Source: JAABQG01 sp963726365 (GTDB lineage Bacteria; Pseudomonadota; Gammaproteobacteria; Burkholderiales; Burkholderiaceae_C). Taken from it: a stretch of DNA of 64,000 nucleotides. Location of the stretch: contig CAVSCI010000026.1 in NCBI GenBank assembly GCA_963726365.1, positions 50,310-114,309 of the forward strand, written 5' to 3'. The position numbers and the translations under genes are program-made. Within the stretch, counting starts at the first letter, position 1, and each line of letters begins with the position of its first letter. Positions 10,271 through 20,226 of the stretch are shown piece by piece. Under the pieces are notes generated by a model. It did no database searches, was not told the origin of the DNA, and was given only the letters and a program-made list of their open reading frames with translations.

Positions 10271-10654
10271 CTATGGCGCATTTTTCCCCGCAGAAGCAGA
10301 GCGCATCAGCTGCAGTTGGGAAGAAAGCCAGGTGCTGCTGGGAACCGATGCCGCGTTCGCACAGCGCACCAGGTAGGGCCCGCCCGTCATGCTGCTCTGG
10401 GTCGCGGCCCGCTCAATGAACTGCTCCGCACTGGCCACCATGCCCCGCTCTTCAAGGTAGTTCAGCTTGACCCGCAGGTGCGCCTTCGCATCGGCCGCGC
10501 TGTGCCAGGCGCCGTTGCGCTGGAACTCGCACCTTGATGCTTCCAGCCGGCCCAGCAAGCTTTCGATTTCTGCCCGCGCCAGCGGCGACAGTGAGGCCGC
10601 AAAGCTGGCCGCAACGACGAAGCCGGTCATGAGCAGAACAAGAAGTTGTCGCAT
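10271..10654 (-). CDS. DUF5329 family exported protein
   Basis: A 127-residue secreted protein: signal peptide MRQLLVLLMTGFVVAASFAA, then a helical domain with the DUF5329 pattern (EIESLLGRLEASRCEFQRNG, HLRVKLNYLEERG, SAEQFIERAATQSSMTGGPY, LVRCANAASVPSSTWL). Two cysteines (in SRCEF and VRCAN) could form a disulfide. The function of the family is unknown. It lies 28 bp after the phospholipase-D gene and about 56 bp before the VIT-like gene, in the same direction, so it belongs to the same probable operon. Confidence 0.75.
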   Translation of the reverse strand: MRQLLVLLMTGFVVAASFAASLSPLARAEIESLLGRLEASRCEFQRNGAWHSAADAKAHLRVKLNYLEERGMVASAEQFIERAATQSSMTGGPYLVRCANAASVPSSTWLSSQLQLMRSASAGKNAP

Positions 10655-10682
10655 GCGTGATTCCTGTGCCCGGGTTGCCGGA

Positions 10683-12231
10683 CTAGAGCAGCCAGTCGAT
10701 GGGAAGGACCGAAAGCACATTGACCTTGGCGCGCAGGAACCAGCTGGTGCCCGGTTCGGTATCGTAGCGAACCTCACCCGAAGGCGTCCACTCGACCCAT
10801 TGCAGGGCTTGCCCATCCGGCGTCAACCGGACCTCATAGGCGACTTTCGGCACAGTCCCGTCAAAAAAGGCGGCCAGCTGCTGCGACAGCGCCGGGCTGT
10901 CAATCACCAGGCCCATCTCGGTGTTCAGCCGCGCCGATCGAAGGTCGAAATTGAACGAACCCACGAAGATGCGGCTTTGGTCCAGCGCGAAGGTTTTCGC
11001 GTGAAGGGCCGACGATGAGCTCACGCCGAAGCGGCCCGTGTGCTCCAGCATGTTTTTCCTCGCCGTCGGCATGAGCTCGTAAATCTGGACACCGGCCTGA
11101 AGCAGGGCCTGACGGTGTTTCGCATAGCCCGCGTGGACCGCGCTTTCATCGGTGGCGGCCAGGGAGTTGGTCAGCAGGCGCACTTTCACGCCGCTTCGGG
11201 CCACGTTCACCAAGGCGGCGGCGCCGTCGGTGCCCGGCACGAAGTAAGGCGAGACGAGGTCAACGATTTTCTCGGGCTGGCCCATGGTGCGCACCAGTGC
11301 CGGAAAAAGCAGCAGATCGGTCCGCTGGGTCGTGTCCAGCGTCTTGCCCGGGTCGTCATAAACCAGCTGCGCGCGGGTCCATTCCAGCGCAAGCTGCCTG
11401 TCCAGCAGCTGCTGCACCAGCGGCGCGGCGCGCACCGCATCGGATTAGCCACTGAAACCGGGTCGCGCGGTTCGCCGCAAATCGGGCCTCCAGCGCTGCG
11501 GCGGCCTCCGGTGCGGGCGTGCCAACGAAATCTGCCGCCGGGTAGGCCGACGCACTGCTCCAGTACAGGTCGAACTGCCTTGAAACATCGCCCACAGCCG
11601 GGCCCACGGCGATCACATCCAGATCGGCAAAGCCAAGGCCTGCGCCAGCGCCGAAGTATTCGTTGGCAATATTGCGCCCGCCAACGACGCTCGCCTGGTT
11701 GTCGACGGTGAACGACTTGTTGTGCATGCGGTGGTTCAGGCGCGTGAAGTCGGTCAGGAAATTGAGGGCACGGGCCGTGCGCTGGACGAACGGGTTGTAC
11801 AGGCGCACCTCGATATCCGGATGCGCGTCGAGCGCCGCCAGGGTCGCGTCGAGACCGGCCGTGTTGACGTCGTCGATCAGCAGGCGCACGCGCACGCCGC
11901 GCCCGGCCGCATGCCACAGCGCCTCGAAAAGCAGATTGCCGACCTGGTCGCCATGCCAGAGGAAATACTGCGCGTCGATCGACTTTTCCGCGGCGCCCGC
12001 GAGCAGGACGCGGGCGGCAAAGGCATCCTGCGGGTTGGGCACCGCGTGGATGCCGGTCTTGCCCGGATTCGCCGTCACACCGGGCCTCACCGCGCGGCCA
12101 AGTCGCGTGTCGGACGTGTCGGTGAGCGCGGTAGTCTCGGTCCGGCCCTGTGGGGCTGGAAGACTGGCGCAGCCGGTAAGCAACGACGCAAGCGTGAAGA
12201 CCGCCCAGCCCAGAATCCGGCGCTTTTTCAT
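10683..12231 (-). CDS. Phospholipase D family lipoprotein, cardiolipin synthase C-like (frame-shifted)
   Basis: About 515 residues. It starts MKKRRILGWAVFTLASLLTG with lipobox TGCA, so it is a predicted lipoprotein. Two PLD catalytic motifs are present: HNKSFTVDNQASVVGGRN in the first half and HAKTFALDQSRIFVGSFNFD in the second, each with H-x-K-x4-D, as in ClsC-type cardiolipin synthases and related transphosphatidylases. A one-base shift near 11445 breaks the frame between the halves; the second frame restores MRAAPLVQQLLDRQLALEW and reaches the stop at 10683. It heads a leftward group with DUF5329, VIT-like and outer-membrane-type genes. Membrane phospholipid remodelling is likely; the precise substrate is not shown. 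Confidence 0.85.
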
Positions 12232-12554
12232 TGACCTTCCTTTGCACAGACGGCCGCGATGCTAACAGACAGTTTCCCTGGGTTGCCAGGGCCGATTTCG
12301 GTTGGCGTACCTGAACATCCAGCGAATGTCCGAAACTGTCCAATGGCAAGACTGTCCAGGTGGCATATTCCTCGATGGATGCATCGACCACCATGTGATG
12401 CATTGCAACGAGACCAAGCAAGGCGGGTCGCATTTTCGCGGGCTGCCATGGCCGAAATGAGTTTCTGCTGCACGATTTGCCCCGTATGGACGCTGGCAGT
12501 AGACTGGCTTCGTTCTGCGCGCGCATTTTGATCAACGACTCAAAGGAGATGACC
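12232..12554. other. 323-bp divergent intergenic region, PLD lipoprotein / ppk2
   Basis: This region separates the leftward PLD-type gene from the rightward ppk2 gene and must contain both promoters. I see no gene in it. A short palindrome around GATGCATC lies near 12376-12388, but no convincing regulator site or sigma-70 pair could be assigned. Confidence 0.5.
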
Positions 12555-13505
12555 ATGGGGAAAAAGAAAGCCGAACTGACGCCCGCGGAGACCACCGCCG
12601 CAGAGGTCGCAGCGAGCAGCGTAACCTTGGCTGAAGTCAAGGCCGCCTGGCCAAGCCCCGCCCCCAAGGTCAAGGGCAAGCCTGAGGACAAAGGCAAGAC
12701 GCGCGACGGCGAGGCCAAAGCCGACAGTGAAGCCGGCAAGATGTCCGACAAGGCCTACGCGAAGGAGATGAAGAAGCTCCACGTCGAGCTGGTCAAGCTG
12801 CAGCAGTGGGTCGTGGCCAAGGGCCTCAAGGTTTGCATCGTCTTCGAAGGGCGTGACGGCGCCGGCAAGGGCGGCACCATCAAGGCGATCACCGAGCGCG
12901 TCAGCCCGCGCGTGTTCCGCGTGGTCGCGCTCCCGGCGCCGACCGATCGCGAGAAGTCGCAGATGTACGCCCAGCGCTACCTGCCACACATGCCAGCGGC
13001 AGGCGAAGTCGTGATCTTCGACCGCAGCTGGTACAACCGTGCCGGCGTCGAGCGCGTGATGGGCTTCTGCACCGAAGAACAGGCCCGCGAGTTTCTGGCG
13101 ATGGTGCCGCTGTTCGAGTCCATGATGATCAAGTCGGGCATCATCCTGCTCAAGTACTGGCTGGAGGTGAGCCCCGAAGAGCAAACCCGCCGCCTCGCGG
13201 CACGCATCAATGACGGCCGCAAGACCTGGAAGCTGTCGCCGATGGACGTGAAGTCCTACAACCGATGGGACGACTACACCAGGGCGCGCGATGACATGTT
13301 CGCGGCCTCCGATACCGACGCGCACCCCTGGAACGTGGCGATTTCGGAAGACAAGAAGCGCGTTCGCCTGAACGTGATCAGCCACCTGCTGAAACACGTT
13401 CCGTACAAGGACCTGCCGGTGGAAAAGGTCGAATTGCCCAAGCGCAAGATCGGCCGCGTCAAGGCGTCCGAGCATCCGATCCGCTACGTGCCTGAACGCT
13501 TCTGA
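12555..13505 (+). CDS. ppk2: Polyphosphate kinase 2 (PPK2 class I)
   Basis: A 316-residue PPK2, which uses polyphosphate to phosphorylate nucleoside diphosphates (or the reverse). Walker A GRDGAGKGG (about 99-107), Walker B FDRSWYNR, and the lid region VERVMGFCTEEQAREFL are present, as is the conserved MDVKSYNRWDDYTRARD. Before the kinase domain there is a lysine/glutamate/alanine-rich, probably disordered extension of about 70 residues (PKVKGKPEDKGKTRDGEAKA). AAGGAG at 12543-12548 lies 6 nt before the ATG at 12555, which I prefer to the ATG at 12549. The gene is intact and stands alone between the PLD-type and SulP genes. Confidence 0.95.
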   Translation: MGKKKAELTPAETTAAEVAASSVTLAEVKAAWPSPAPKVKGKPEDKGKTRDGEAKADSEAGKMSDKAYAKEMKKLHVELVKLQQWVVAKGLKVCIVFEGRDGAGKGGTIKAITERVSPRVFRVVALPAPTDREKSQMYAQRYLPHMPAAGEVVIFDRSWYNRAGVERVMGFCTEEQAREFLAMVPLFESMMIKSGIILLKYWLEVSPEEQTRRLAARINDGRKTWKLSPMDVKSYNRWDDYTRARDDMFAASDTDAHPWNVAISEDKKRVRLNVISHLLKHVPYKDLPVEKVELPKRKIGRVKASEHPIRYVPERF

Positions 13506-13566
13506 AATCAAGACATCGTTCAGCGCGGCCTGGGCCTGACGTCGCGGCGCAGCAGAACAGGACCCC

Positions 13567-15246
13567 ATGACTCTCGCCACGAAGAACTCGGCGGCAACGC
13601 CGTCGCGGGCCCGGCACCAGCACCACTGCGCCTGGACGTGGTCGCCGGCCTTGTCGCGGCAGCGGTCGTGCTGCCCAAGGCCATGGCCTACGCCACCGTG
13701 GCCGGCCTGCCGGTGGCCGTGGGCCTGTATACCGCGTTCATTCCGATGCTGATCTATGCGCTGCTGGGCTCGTCGCGCGTGCTCAGCGTCAGCTCGACCA
13801 CGACACTGGCGATCCTGGCCGGCACGCAGCTCGGGCTGGCGGTGCCTGACGGCGACCCGGGCAAACTGGTCACCGCCACGGCCACACTGGCCGCGCTGGT
13901 CGGCGCAGATGCTGCTGGTGGCCCGACTGCTGCGACTGGGCTTCGTCGCGAACTTCATTTCCACGCCCGTGCTCACCGGCTTCAAGGCCGGAATCGGCCT
14001 GGTGATCGTGCTCGACCAGGTGCCCAAACTGCTGGGCATCCACTTCACCAAGCACGGGTTCTTTGCCGACGTGCTCAGCCTCGTCCAGCACATTCCCGCC
14101 ACTTCGCTGCTGACCCTGGCGGTGGCGATGGCGACCTTCGCGGTGCTGATCGGCATGGAGCGCCGGTGGCCGCATTCGCCGGCACCGCTGGTCGCGGTCG
14201 GTGGCAGCATCGCCGCCTCGTGGTTCTTCGGCCTGAGGCACCTGGGGGTCTCGACGGTCGGACTGATCCCGCAAGGATTCCCGTCGCTCACGCTGCCGGA
14301 TCTGTCGCTGGTCGAGCAACTTGTACCGGGCGCAGCTGGGCATCGCCTTGATGAGCTTCACGGAAACGATTGCCGCGGGGCGAGCCTTTGCCCGGCCGAA
14401 TGATCCGCCCATCAACGCCAACCGTGAACTGGTCGCCACCGGGCTGGCCAATATCGGCGGCGCGCTGCTGGGCGCCATGCCCGCTGGCGGTGGCACCTCG
14501 CAGACCGCCGTGGTGCGCTCCGTGGGCGGGCAGTCACAGAAGGCCTCGCTGGTCACCGTCGGCGCCGCGCTGGCCACCATGCTCCTGCTGGCGCCGCTGC
14601 TGGGCCTGATGCCCAATGCCACGCTGGCCGCCGTCGTCATCGTCTATTCGGTCGGGCTGATCCAGCCGGCGGAGTTCCGCGCCATCCTAAAGGTGCGCAC
14701 GATGGAGTTTCGCTGGGCGCTGATCGCCTGCCTCGGTGTGCTGGTGTTCGGCACGCTCAAGGGCATCGTGGTGGCCATCATCGTCTCGATGATCGGGCTG
14801 GCGAGCCAGGCGGCTTACCCGCGCGTGTCCGTCATCGGCCGCAAGCGCGGGACGGACGTGCTGCGGCCGTTGTCGCCGGAACATCCCGATGACGAGACTT
14901 TCAGGGGCTGCTGATCGTGCGGCCCGAGGGGCGCCTGTTCTTCGTCAATGCGCAGAACGTGGCGGAGCGCATCAACGCGCTGGTCGAGCAGCACCAGCCG
15001 CGCGTGCTGGCGCTGGACCTGAGCCGCGTGCCCGACATCGAGTATTCGGCCCTGCAGGCGCTGATGGAGGGCGAGCGGCGCGCGACCGATCGCGGCGCCG
15101 TGGTCTGGCTGGCCGGGCTGAACCCGGGCGTCATGGAGACGGTGCGACACGCCGGACTCGACCAGCGCCTGGGCCGCGATCGCCTGCTGTTCAACGCCCG
15201 TGCGGCAGTCGAGCGATACCAGGCGCTGTACCCGGGGCCGGGCTGA
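13567..15246 (+). CDS. SulP-family anion transporter with STAS domain (frame-shifted)
   Basis: About 560 residues in total. The SLC26/SulP membrane domain is recognised by PKAMAYATVAGLPVAVGLYT, the LLRLGFVANFISTPVLTGFK stretch, and FTETIAAGRAFARPNDPPIN-type TM8-9 sequence. A C-terminal STAS domain follows (RLFFVNAQNVAERINALVEQ, LALDLSRVPDIEYSALQAL). The coding frame changes near 13605, 13905, 14325 and 14905; after each break the family sequence continues, and the overall length remains normal. Typical substrates are sulfate, bicarbonate or dicarboxylates; none can be singled out. It lies 61 bp after ppk2 but I see no functional link. Confidence 0.85.
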
Positions 15247-15339
15247 TCGCTGGAGAAGGGGTCCATCCCCCGCCCGACAGCCAGCATTGTTCCGGCAGGC
15301 GACAATCTGGCCCTGCCCATTCTTCAACCGGAAACCCTC

Positions 15340-15783
15340 ATGAAATCAGCTCTTCGTATCGCCACCCTCGCTGCCGCCCTGACGACCCTGTCCACGGCGT
15401 GGGCGCAAAACCCCGTCACGGCCGAAGCCGCCAAGGAGGCCGGCGCCGTGGTCACGCCCAGCGGCCTGGTCTACCGCTCGCTGAAAGACGGCACCGGCCC
15501 CAGCCCCACGGCCGCCGACACCGTCAAGGTGCACTACCGCGGCACCTTCCCCGACGGACGCGAGTTCGACAGCTCGTACAAGCGCAATGAAGCCATCGAG
15601 TTTCCCCTGACCGGCGTCATCAAGTGCTGGACCGAGGGCGTGCAGAAGATGAAGGTCGGCGGCAAGGCCAAGCTGACCTGCCCGCCGTCGATCGCCTATG
15701 GCGAGCGCGGCGCCGGCAGCGCCGTGCCGCCGAATGCCACGCTGGTGTTCGAGGTCGAGCTGCTGGGCATCAAGGGCAAATAG
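15340..15783 (+). CDS. FKBP-type peptidyl-prolyl cis-trans isomerase, exported
   Basis: A 147-residue periplasmic FKBP. The signal peptide MKSALRIATLAAALTTLSTA is followed, after a short linker, by one FKBP domain: VTPSGLVYRSLKDGTGPSPT, VKVHYRGTFPDGREFDSSYK, the active-site region FPLTGVIKCWTEGVQKMKVG, and the C-terminal PPNATLVFEVELLGIKGK. The usual tryptophan of the binding pocket is the W in KCWTEG. It assists folding of exported proteins. The gene is intact and converges with the TlpA-like gene, whose end is close or overlapping. Confidence 0.93.
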   Translation: MKSALRIATLAAALTTLSTAWAQNPVTAEAAKEAGAVVTPSGLVYRSLKDGTGPSPTAADTVKVHYRGTFPDGREFDSSYKRNEAIEFPLTGVIKCWTEGVQKMKVGGKAKLTCPPSIAYGERGAGSAVPPNATLVFEVELLGIKGK

Positions 15784-15808
15784 GTCCCAAACAGCCGGTC
15801 GTCCTGGC

Positions 15809-16334
15809 TCACATCGGAATGCCGAAAGGCCTTGCCGATCAGCTTCAGCGACTCGGGGCTGTCCCACTCCCGCGCGCCATAGATCTTGTCCAGCGACCCG
15901 CCCCTGCGCATCGACCAGGATCGTCAAGGGCAGCCGCTCCGCGCCGAGCATGTTCTCCAGCACCAGGCGCTGGTCGATGAAGTGGCTGAAGGAGGTCTTC
16001 GTTTTCTGCACGAACACCAGGGCGGCCTCGGGATGGTCGTCGGTGGAAATGCCGATCACCGTGAACTGCCGCCCGCCCTTGAGCCGCGACAGCCGCTCCA
16101 GCGAGCCCATTTCCGCGCGGCACGGGCCGCACCAGCTGGCCCAGACGTTGATGATCAGCGGCTTGCCGCGAAAATCCGACAGCTTGCGAAACGGCACCGT
16201 CAGGCCGTTCATCGTCGCCTCGCGCAAGGTCCCGCCGATGGGCACCTCGCCCGGCGTCTTCGCCAGCGCCTGCGGGCATGCGTGCCGGCCAGCGCGGCCA
16301 GGCAGAACAGCGTCAGGAGGAGCGTCTTTTTCAT
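15809..16334 (-). CDS. TlpA/ResA-like thiol-disulfide oxidoreductase (frame-shifted)
   Basis: About 175 residues, periplasmic thioredoxin fold. From the ATG at 16334 the signal peptide reads MKKTLLLTLFCLAALAGTHA; a one-base shift near 16280 then leads to LAKTPGEVPIGGTLREATMN, a DFRGKPLIINVWASWCGPCR active-site segment with CGPC, and ERLPLTILVDAQGRV. A second shift near 15900 gives GSLDKIYGAREWDSPESLKL. The end is uncertain: one frame stops at 15809, another would run into the FKBP gene to 15696. It probably reduces disulfides of exported or cytochrome-maturation proteins; the client is unknown. Confidence 0.8.
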
Positions 16335-16398
16335 GCCCGATCAGTGCCCCAGCCGCGGAACGGGCCATGGTGACCTCTGGCCTTGATTTCTTCAAGCA

Positions 16399-16450
16399 TT
16401 TTCCGGATCTTCCCAGCGTCGAATGGACACAGCGTGCTATTGTTTTTGCA
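16399..16450 (+). repeat. Dispersed repeat, family 1, copy 2 (diverged)
   Basis: It contains TCTTCCCAGCGTCGAATGG followed after ten bases by TGCTATTGTTTTTGCA. It sits between the TlpA-like start and the end of the DUF4239-like gene, touching the latter's stop. The TTTGGCC block is degenerate here (TTTTCCGG). Confidence 0.5.
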
Positions 16451-17218
16451 TCACTTCGGCCCCAGCGACTCCGCCAGGCTCAGCAGGTTCTGCGGAACCA
16501 CACGGATGATCCCGCTGCGCGGACTGTCGATGTCGGCAATGAAAAAGAACGACACCGCCACGATGAAGGGCACGGCCAGCAGCAGGCGCCGCTCGCTCCT
16601 GAAGTCCCTGGCGCCGTAGCCCACCGACAGGCAGCAGGCACCGGCGATCAAGGTCATCAGCAGCCAGGCCGCGGGCGGGATGCGGTTCCACCAGGCGGCC
16701 TGGGTGTAGCCCTGCGAATTCAGCACGTCGTTCATGCCGTTGACCACCAGGGCCATCACCGGCGTCGGGTTCGCCGTGGCGGCCGGCACGATCGCCGCCC
16801 ACAGTTCGTTTTGCAGCTTCGCCGTGCGGGCATTGATCTTCTGTTCTTCCTGGAAGTCGCGCGTCATGTAGAACAGGATCCGCTCGTCGGTGTAGCGGCG
16901 CAGCAGTGTGCGCACCTTGGCCGCGTCGGCCGCCGGCAGCAGGTCGGCCCGGAGATACTCGGTGCCAATCGCGTTGGCTTCCGCCTCCTCGAGGTTCTTG
17001 CGCTGGTCGTAGCGGCCGATCGCCATCGAAAACGTGAAGCCGATGATCAGCGCCAGCAGGGTCAGGATGGCGCCCTGCACCACCCGGTAGTCTTCCAGCG
17101 CGGCGTGTTCCAGCGGGCGACGCCGCCGCAGAACGCCCGCCCCGAACCACGCCGAAAGGCCGAACAGGACCACCGCGACCAGGAAGGTGAGCAGGGGATA
17201 GTCAGTGAGGCGAAACAT
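16451..17218 (-). CDS. DUF4239-like membrane protein
   Basis: A 255-residue membrane protein with two N-terminal membrane segments (LLTFLVAVVLFGLSAWFGAG and VVQGAILTLLALIIGFTFSM), a long helical soluble middle (about 75-175) containing GRYDQRKNLEEAEANAIGTE, and two C-terminal segments (WLLMTLIAGACCLSVGYGAR, LLLAVPFIVAVSFFFIADID). This matches the bestrophin-like DUF4239 pattern. The role is unknown. I chose the ATG at 17218 because it directly precedes the first membrane segment; upstream in-frame codons would add an arginine/proline-rich leader. The gene is intact and stands between convergent/divergent neighbours with no evident operon. Confidence 0.75.
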   Translation of the reverse strand: MFRLTDYPLLTFLVAVVLFGLSAWFGAGVLRRRRPLEHAALEDYRVVQGAILTLLALIIGFTFSMAIGRYDQRKNLEEAEANAIGTEYLRADLLPAADAAKVRTLLRRYTDERILFYMTRDFQEEQKINARTAKLQNELWAAIVPAATANPTPVMALVVNGMNDVLNSQGYTQAAWWNRIPPAAWLLMTLIAGACCLSVGYGARDFRSERRLLLAVPFIVAVSFFFIADIDSPRSGIIRVVPQNLLSLAESLGPK

Positions 17219-17354
17219 GGGTCGGGCTTTCCGGGTCGGGCGGGCAGGGGTTGAGGGGCGAGGGCCATTGTATTTCCGCGCCACCTTGCTGCGGGCACCG
17301 TGCGGCCGGTGACATTTTGCTTGCAGCTGCAATGCTTGCAACTACAATCATCAA

Positions 17355-17804
17355 ATGACCGCAAAGACCATCGCCCCCAAAGGCTGCACCAACTTCAAGA
17401 CGCGCCAGCTCGCCCGGATGCTGTCGCGGCAGTACGACGCGGAGCTGGCCCGCGCCGGCCTCAAGACCACGCAGTACTCGCTGCTCGGCCATGTGCTGCA
17501 TCTGGGCCCCATCGCCCCGGGGGAGCTGGCCCGGCGCATGGAGCTGGACGCCTCCACGCTGACGCGCAACCTGCAGCCGCTGCTGGCGGCGGGCTGGCTG
17601 GTGCAGGAGGCCGGCGCCGATGCGCGCAGCCGCTTCATCACCCTCACGCCCGCCGGCCGCGACAAGCACGCCGAGGCCCTGCGCCACTGGAAGGCCGCGC
17701 AGAAGGGCATCAACGCCACGCTCGGAGAAGACCGCGTCGTCGCCCTGCATGCGCTGCTCGACGACTGCATGGCGCTGCTCGGCACCGAGGCCACCGTCTC
17801 GTGA
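17355..17804 (+). CDS. MarR-family transcriptional regulator
   Basis: A 149-residue winged-helix regulator. The helix-turn-helix LAPGELARRMELDASTLTRN-type segment (seen here as IAPGELARRMELDASTLTRN) and the wing DARSRFITLTPAGRDKHAEA are typical. It overlaps the downstream MATE efflux gene by GTGA (17801-17804), so the two form an operon and the regulator probably controls that pump and itself. The upstream region around 17320-17350 contains TTGCAGCTGCAATGCTTGCA followed by ACTACAATCATCAA, with repeated TTGCA/TGCAA units that could form an operator. The gene is intact. Confidence 0.9.
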   Translation: MTAKTIAPKGCTNFKTRQLARMLSRQYDAELARAGLKTTQYSLLGHVLHLGPIAPGELARRMELDASTLTRNLQPLLAAGWLVQEAGADARSRFITLTPAGRDKHAEALRHWKAAQKGINATLGEDRVVALHALLDDCMALLGTEATVS

Positions 17805-19185
17805 GCGAACCCACCGCCAACGCAGCGGCCACGGCCATGGCCGGCCGCACCCGCGACCTGCTGCACGCGCCACTGCTGCCCACGCTGCTGCGGCTGGCCA
17901 CGCCGAATGTCATCGGCCTGTTCGCCACCACGGTGGTGATCGGCTACGACGGCTACATCCTCGGGCGCCTGGGCGCCGATGCGTTGGCCGGCGTGGCGCT
18001 GGTGTTCCCGCTGTCGATGCTGATGCTGCAGATGTCCAACGGCGGCATGGGCGGCGCCGTGGCCTCGGCCGTGGCGCGCGCGCTGGGCGGTGGCCGCCAC
18101 GACGAGGCGAACCGGCTGGCGCCGCACGCCTTGATGATCGCCGTCGTTCTGGCGCTGCTGTTCACCGGGGTGATGCTCGGCTTTGGCCGGCCCATTTTCG
18201 CCGCCATGGGCGGGCGCGGCGCGGCGCTGGACGCCGCGCTGGCCTACTCCAGCGTGCTGTTCGGCGGCGCGCTGGCGATCTGGGTGCCCACCCTGCTGTC
18301 GGCCATCGTGCGCGGCACCGGCAACATGCTGCTGCCCGCGCTCATGCTGACGCTCACCGCCGCCATCCACCTGCTGCTGTGCCCGCTGCTGGTGTTTGGC
18401 TGGGGGCCGGTGCCCTCGCTCGGCGTGCGCGGCGCGGCCATCAGCACGCTGTTCACCAGCGTGATCGCCGGCATCGTCCTGGCGGCCTGCATCTGGTGCG
18501 CGGCCGGGGGCCGGTGCGCCTGGGCCTGTCGAACTGGGGGCTGCGCGCGGACCTGATGCGCGCCATCCTGCGCGTCGGCGCGCCGGCCTCGCTGAGCCCG
18601 GTGCTCAGCAACGGCGCGATTGCCGCGGCCACCGCGCTGATCGCCAGCTACGGCACGGCCGCGCTGGCGGGCTACGGCGTGGCCGCGCGGCTCGAATACA
18701 TCATGGTGCCGATCGCCTTCGGCTTCGGCACGGCGCTCACCACCCTGGTCGCCACCAACATGGGGGCCGGCCAGCGCGAACGCGCCCTGCGCGCGGCCTG
18801 GACCGGCGCCGGCGTGGTGGCGCTGATCACCGGCGGCATCGGCATCGTGGCCGCGATCAACCCTGCCCTGTGGATGAACCATTTCAGCGCCGACCCGGCC
18901 GTGCTGGCCTTTGGCACGGCTTACCTGCGCATCGTCGGCGCGAGCTACGGGCTTTTCGGCCTGGGGCTGGCGCTGTTCTTCGCGTCGCAGGGCGCGGGCC
19001 GCATGGCCTGGCCGCTGGCGGGCAGCGTCTCGCGGCTGGCCGTGGTGGCCGGCGGCGGCTGGATCGTGGTGCGTTACTTCAACGCGCCCGCCACCGCCTT
19101 CTTCGTCGTCATCGCCGCCGGCTTCGCGGTCTATGCGGCCATGATCGGCGGCGCGATCTGGCTGGGGCGCTGGGCGCAGCGCTGA
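17801..19185 (+). CDS. MATE-family multidrug efflux protein (frame-shifted)
   Basis: About 461 residues with twelve predicted membrane segments in two MatE halves. It starts at a GTG overlapping the marR stop; residues soon after the start (LLPTLLRLATPNVIGLFATT) match the first MATE helix. The frame breaks once near 18515 and continues as GPVRLGLSNWGLRADLMRAI, followed by GAPASLSPVLSNGAIAAATA of the second half. It exports cationic drugs or metabolites with sodium or proton coupling. Pairing with MarR in one operon suggests induction by a small aromatic compound, which is an inference from family habits. Confidence 0.88.
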
Positions 19186-19195
19186 ACGGCCGGCC

Positions 19196-19891
19196 TCAAA
19201 CCACCGCGCCGAACAGCGCACCCACGCCGGCGGTGATGGCCATGGCCAGCGCGCCCCAGAACGTCACGCGCCAGGCACTCGCAAGAACGCTGGCGCCACC
19301 CGCCCGCGCAGCCACAACGCCCAGCAGGGCCAGGAAAACGAGCGACATGCCCGACACCCAGACCAGCAGCCCCGGGCCGGGGATCAACGCCGCCACGGCC
19401 AGCGGCAGCGCCGCACCCACGGCAAAGCTGGCCGCGGACGCCAGTGCGGCCTGCACCGGCTTCGCGCTGAGCGCGCTGGAGATGCCGAGTTCATCGCGCG
19501 CGTGGGCGCCGAGCGGGTCATGCGCCATCAACTCCGTGGCCACCTGCTGCGCCAGCCCCGCGTCGAGCCCGCGCGCCACATAGATCGCCGTCAGTTCCCG
19601 CCGCTCGCCATCAGGATCGGCCTTCAGTTCGGCGCTTTCGCGCGCCAGATCGGCAGCTTCGGTGTCGGCCTGCGAATGCACCGAGACATATTCGCCGGCC
19701 GCCATCGACATGGCGCCGGCCACCAGCCCGGCCACACCGGTCACCAGGATGTTGCTGTGGCTGGCGCTGGCCGCCGCCACACCCACCAGCAGGCTGGCGG
19801 TGGAGACGATGCCGTCGTTGGCGCCGAGTACGGCGGCGCGCAGCCAGCCGATGCGCTCGGTGCGGTGGCGTTCGGTGTGACGGCGTGCCAT
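19196..19891 (-). CDS. VIT family protein (iron/manganese transporter-like)
   Basis: A 231-residue member of the VIT/CCC1 family. It carries the characteristic first segment LRAAVLGANDGIVSTASLLV and AGAMSMAAGEYVSVHSQADT, where the conserved G-D/E residues and MAAGEY(V/I)S motif line the ion path, an acidic cytoplasmic helix pair (ESAELKADPDGERRELTAIY) and three C-terminal membrane segments. In bacteria such proteins move Fe2+ or Mn2+ out of the cytosol. The ATG at 19891 starts MARRHTERHRTERIG. The gene is intact and converges with the MATE gene. Confidence 0.88.
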   Translation of the reverse strand: MARRHTERHRTERIGWLRAAVLGANDGIVSTASLLVGVAAASASHSNILVTGVAGLVAGAMSMAAGEYVSVHSQADTEAADLARESAELKADPDGERRELTAIYVARGLDAGLAQQVATELMAHDPLGAHARDELGISSALSAKPVQAALASAASFAVGAALPLAVAALIPGPGLLVWVSGMSLVFLALLGVVAARAGGASVLASAWRVTFWGALAMAITAGVGALFGAVV

Positions 19892-20226
19892 GGGTGTCCT
19901 TGAATCATTGTGTTGCGACAATCCGAGTATGGCCGGGAAAGCCCGCCGGCTCCGTGCGCCAGCCGACCGACGCATCGCAAGCCGTTGGCGCAGCTGTGGA
20001 GCGTGTCCGGGAGCCTTTTTTGAACAATATTGGCCGATTCCCATCGTCGGAAGGTCCATATCAGCTATGGTTTCGGGAGTCTTTCACCCCACTGCGCTCG
20101 CTGGCGCACAGAACGTTTCGGTGGTGGAGGCTACCGTGGCTCCAGCAGTCCACGCCACCGGAAGAACCGGCCCTGCGTCAGGGCCAGCCGCAGACGGCCT
20201 GACGCGCAATGCATACTGAAAGCCTC
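19892..20226. other. 335-bp intergenic region, VIT / unknown exported protein
   Basis: No gene is visible. It holds a diverged copy of dispersed repeat family 1 at 20026-20072 and must contain the promoters of the two divergent flanking genes. No regulator site could be assigned. Confidence 0.5.
20026..20072 (+). repeat. Dispersed repeat, family 1, copy 3 (diverged)
   Basis: It reads ATATTGGCCGATTCCCATCG then TCGGAAGGTCCATATCAGCTATGG. The TTGGCC, TTCCCA-CGTCG and GGTC blocks keep the order and spacing of the other copies, with several substitutions. Confidence 0.45.

Noticed and set aside
13722..13730. TGTATACC in the SulP gene as another GntR site
   Set aside because: Imperfect palindrome inside coding sequence, no promoter context.
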